Both the position numbers and the translations under genes were made by a program. 5,218 nt of DNA from Rubritepida sp. GTDB lineage: Bacteria; Pseudomonadota; Alphaproteobacteria; Acetobacterales; Acetobacteraceae. Each line of letters starts with the position of its first letter. The first letter of the stretch is position 1. The notes below the pieces were generated by a model, which searched no databases, was not told where the DNA came from, and saw only the letters and a program-made list of their open reading frames with translations. Shown here piece after piece: positions 3,472 through 5,218 of this stretch. The DNA is taken from positions 1 through 5,218 of the forward strand of contig JALHNW010000174.1 of the NCBI GenBank assembly GCA_022843345.1, read 5' to 3'.

Positions 3472-3950
3472 CCAACCGCTGCACTCTGGCGCAGCTCCGC
3501 GACATGACCCCTGAGCAGGTGGATACCCTGCCCATCGGCCAGCTCGCGGCGCTGCTCGAAGATGCCGCCGACGCCAAGGCGCTGGCCAAGCATCTGGACG
3601 ACATCCTCCACGCCTCCCTCGTCCGCCGCTACGCCGGGCCCGCCGCGGCCATGCGTCGCGAACAGGGCAAGGACACCGGCCGCGTCACCCTGGCTGAGGA
3701 CGGCTACGTCATCCGCGCCGACCTACCGAAGAAGGTGGAGTGGGACGACGACAAGCTGGCCGAGGCCGAGGCCACCCTCGCTGCCATGGGCGAGCCGGTG
3801 CGCGAGTACATCCGCGTGAAGCGCATCGTCATGGAAGGTGCCTTCGAGAAGTGGCCCACTTCCCTGCGCGCCATCTTCACCCCGGCCCGCACCGTCGGCG
3901 CCGGCCGTCCGACCTTCACCGTCGAGCGCGCGAAGAAGGAGGCCGCGTGA
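3468..3950 (+). CDS. Conserved phage protein of unknown function next to a Sak4-like ATPase (160 aa)
   Basis: I recognise the pattern as one that recurs in prophages next to AAA_24 ATPases, but know no assigned function. Residues 5-60 are helical and coiled-coil-like (TPEQVDTLPIGQLAALLED, AKALAKHLDDIL). The core at 67-100 has GKDTGRVTLAEDGYVIRADLP followed by KKVEWDDDKLAEAE. The end at 128-150 has KWPTSLRAIF, PARTV and GRPTF, which look like family signatures. It is acidic in the centre, with no membrane segment or enzyme motif visible. The start is GTG 3468 (GTGA overlap with rusA, AAGGAG at 8 bases). It ends in a TGATG overlap with the ATPase, whose ribosome binding site lies inside this gene, so co-synthesis is likely. 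It may be a partner or loader for the annealing ATPase; that is an inference from context. Confidence 0.85.
   Translation: MTNRCTLAQLRDMTPEQVDTLPIGQLAALLEDAADAKALAKHLDDILHASLVRRYAGPAAAMRREQGKDTGRVTLAEDGYVIRADLPKKVEWDDDKLAEAEATLAAMGEPVREYIRVKRIVMEGAFEKWPTSLRAIFTPARTVGAGRPTFTVERAKKEAA
3936..3942 (+). promoter_or_regulatory. Ribosome binding site that decides the ATPase start
   Basis: AAGGAGG, 7 bases before ATG 3950 and only 4 before the in-frame GTG at 3947. The spacing favours ATG 3950. Confidence 0.7.
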
Positions 3951-4720
3951 TGGCCATCTCCCTCGCATCCCTGAAGCGCCGCTCCGACCCCAAGCCGCCC
4001 CGCCTGATGTGCTACGGCACCGCCGGCATCGGCAAGACCACGCTCGGCACCGAAGCCCCCGCACCCGTCTTCCTCCAAACGGAAGACAGCGCGGTGGACG
4101 TGCCCACCTTCGGGCTGCTGCGCAGCTACGACCAGGTGATGGAGGCCGTCGCCTCCCTTTATGCCGAGCAGCACGACTTCCAGACCGTGGTGCTGGACAG
4201 CCTGGACTGGTTGGAGCCGCTGCTGTGGGCGGAAACCTGCCGCCTGAACAGTTGGGCGTCCATCGAGGCGCCCGGCTACGGCAAGGGCTACATCGCCGCC
4301 CTCGACCAGTGGCGCGCCCTGCTGGACGGGCTGAACGCGCTGCGCGACGAGCGCGGCATGGGCGTGATCCTGATCGCCCATTGCGAGATCAAGCGCTTCG
4401 ACAGCCCGGAAACGGAGCCGTACGACCGGTATCAGATCAAACTCCAGCCCCGCGCCTCCGCGCTGGTGCAGGAGCACGTGGACGCGGTGCTGTTCGCCAA
4501 TTACCGCGTCAGCACGGTGAAGACGGAACTGGGCTTCAACAAGAAGGCGGTGCGCGGCGTCTCCGGCGGCGACCGGCTGCTCCACACCAACGAGCGCCCG
4601 GCCTTCCTCGCCAAGAACCGCTTCGCTCTGCCCGACAGCATGCCGCTGTCCTGGCCGGCGCTCGCCGCCGCCATCCCCTTCTATGCCAACCAGGCGGCCC
4701 AGCCCGCCGCCGCGGAGTAA
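3950..4720 (+). CDS. AAA_24/Sak4-like RecA-fold ATPase, probable single-strand annealing protein (256 aa)
   Basis: Matches the phage nucleotide-binding family AAA_24 (PF13479), which includes Sak4, a remote RecA homologue with single-strand annealing activity. Walker A is G23-T31 (GTAGIGKTT). Walker B is TVVLDSLDWL with Asp83. The strand and polar residues at 137-145 (MGVILIAHC) fit the RecA-like motif that senses nucleotide. RLLHTNERPAFLAKNRFALP (209-228) is the '-K-R-' C-terminal signature of these ATPases, where the basic residues may reach the neighbouring subunit's nucleotide. The length of 256 is usual. The last 15 residues are Ala/Pro-rich. It would act on single-stranded DNA in phage recombination, with the RusA resolvase upstream and the DUF669 protein downstream. 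The start at ATG 3950 is supported by AAGGAGG. The alternative is another RecA-like phage ATPase of unknown role; the annealing function is inferred. Confidence 0.88.
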   Translation: MAISLASLKRRSDPKPPRLMCYGTAGIGKTTLGTEAPAPVFLQTEDSAVDVPTFGLLRSYDQVMEAVASLYAEQHDFQTVVLDSLDWLEPLLWAETCRLNSWASIEAPGYGKGYIAALDQWRALLDGLNALRDERGMGVILIAHCEIKRFDSPETEPYDRYQIKLQPRASALVQEHVDAVLFANYRVSTVKTELGFNKKAVRGVSGGDRLLHTNERPAFLAKNRFALPDSMPLSWPALAAAIPFYANQAAQPAAAE

Positions 4721-4725
4721 CCCCC

Positions 4726-5218
4726 ATGGCCGCACTTCCCGAAGCCTTCGACGCCAACGCCGTCGAGCCCTCCCAGCCGCGCGAAATCCTGCCCGCCGGC
4801 ACCTACGTCGCGCAGATCATCGAAAGCGACGTGCAGCCGGCCAAGTCCGGCAACGGCATGGTGCTGTCCCTCACCTTCGAGGTGCTGGACGGCCCGCACG
4901 CCAACCGCAAGCTGTGGAGCAACCTCAACATCCTCCACAGCAACACCACCGCGCAGGAAATCGCCCAGCGCGACTTCTCGGCCATCTGCCACGCCGTCGG
5001 CCAGATGCACGTCACCGATACCGAGGCGCTGCACTTCAAGCCCCTCGCCCTCAAGGTCGAGGTGGAGCTGAAGGGGACCAAGGGCTCCAACGGCTACGAG
5101 GCCAAGAGCGACCGCAACGTGGTCAAGGGCTACACGCCCGCCGGCCACGCACCGGCCGCTCCCGCCCCACGCGCCGCGCCCCCGGCCGTCCAGCGGACCG
5201 CGCCGCCGGTGCAGCAGG
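4726..5218 (+). CDS. DUF669 family protein, probably SSB-like, 3' end outside the window
   Basis: The frame from ATG 4726 is open to the window edge (164 complete codons, no stop). GGAG lies 8 bases upstream, and the ATG is five bases after the ATPase stop. The DUF669 pattern is clear: ILPAGTYVAQIIESDVQPAK (21-40), SGNGMVLSLTFEVLDGPHAN (41-60), then RKLWSNLNI (61-69), a helix AQEIAQRDFSAICHAVGQ (76-93), LKVEVELKG (109-117) and NVVKGYTPA (131-139). The predicted fold is a beta-rich, OB-like domain over about residues 23-137. From 140 the chain is Pro/Ala-rich and probably disordered, like the linker of SSB proteins; whether an acidic tip follows cannot be seen. Phage DUF669 proteins are encoded next to recombination and replication ATPases and are thought to serve as SSBs; this role is inferred. 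Confidence 0.85.
   Translation, partial: MAALPEAFDANAVEPSQPREILPAGTYVAQIIESDVQPAKSGNGMVLSLTFEVLDGPHANRKLWSNLNILHSNTTAQEIAQRDFSAICHAVGQMHVTDTEALHFKPLALKVEVELKGTKGSNGYEAKSDRNVVKGYTPAGHAPAAPAPRAAPPAVQRTAPPVQQ

Noticed and set aside
3704..4735. 343-residue minus-strand ORF
   Set aside because: It is antisense to the Sak4-like ATPase gene and the end of its neighbour, which have clear motifs. The composition is typical of an antisense shadow.
1981..5136. Further GGCTAC copies (for example near 1981, 3702, 4275 and 5130) as operators
   Set aside because: They are Gly-Tyr codons inside genes and lack the matching GTAGCC half at the right distance.

Overview
The window is the regulatory and early region of a temperate phage or prophage. 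The DNA is very GC-rich, with strong G/C preference at third codon positions. The predicted promoters use a CTTGC-type -35 element. Together these suggest an alphaproteobacterial host (for example an Acetobacteraceae or Rhodospirillales member), but that host call is inference only. No integrase, structural or lysis gene is present, and both ends cut through operons.

Layout. Positions 1-878 (minus strand) are a leftward operon: a phage-type pentapeptide-repeat protein, an 80-residue unknown protein, and the first codons of a third gene, all joined by TGATG overlaps. Positions 879-1441 are the switch. A short Xre/CI-like repressor (980-1348, minus) is flanked on each side by a pair of 15-bp inverted-repeat sites. 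Each pair has one perfect GTAGCC-N3-GGCTAC site and one imperfect site sharing a GTGCCC/GGGCAC half, with centres exactly 35 bp apart on both sides. The perfect site of each pair lies between the -35 and -10 of a predicted outward promoter. One promoter drives the leftward pentapeptide operon and the other the rightward early operon. This resembles lambda OL/OR with different sequences.

Positions 1442-5218 (plus strand) are a tightly packed rightward operon. It opens with a Cro/YdaS-like protein, then two proteins that each appear to carry two helix-turn-helix units, then a small HTH protein. Two very small ORFs with hydrophobic segments follow (2881-2955 and 2957-3061). The recombination module comes next: a RusA-family Holliday-junction resolvase, a conserved phage protein of unknown role, an AAA_24/Sak4-like RecA-fold ATPase, and a DUF669 protein (likely SSB-like) that runs off the right end. 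Most junctions are 1-4 base stop/start overlaps, so translational coupling is likely.

How it may work together: in the lysogen the repressor would silence both outward operons. When relieved, Cro-like and other HTH proteins would be made first, followed by the single-strand annealing and junction-resolving proteins. The most useful points for a second look are the matched operator pairs, the near-identical 15-bp tandem array in the pentapeptide gene, the micro-ORFs, and the uncharacterised protein between RusA and the Sak4-like ATPase.
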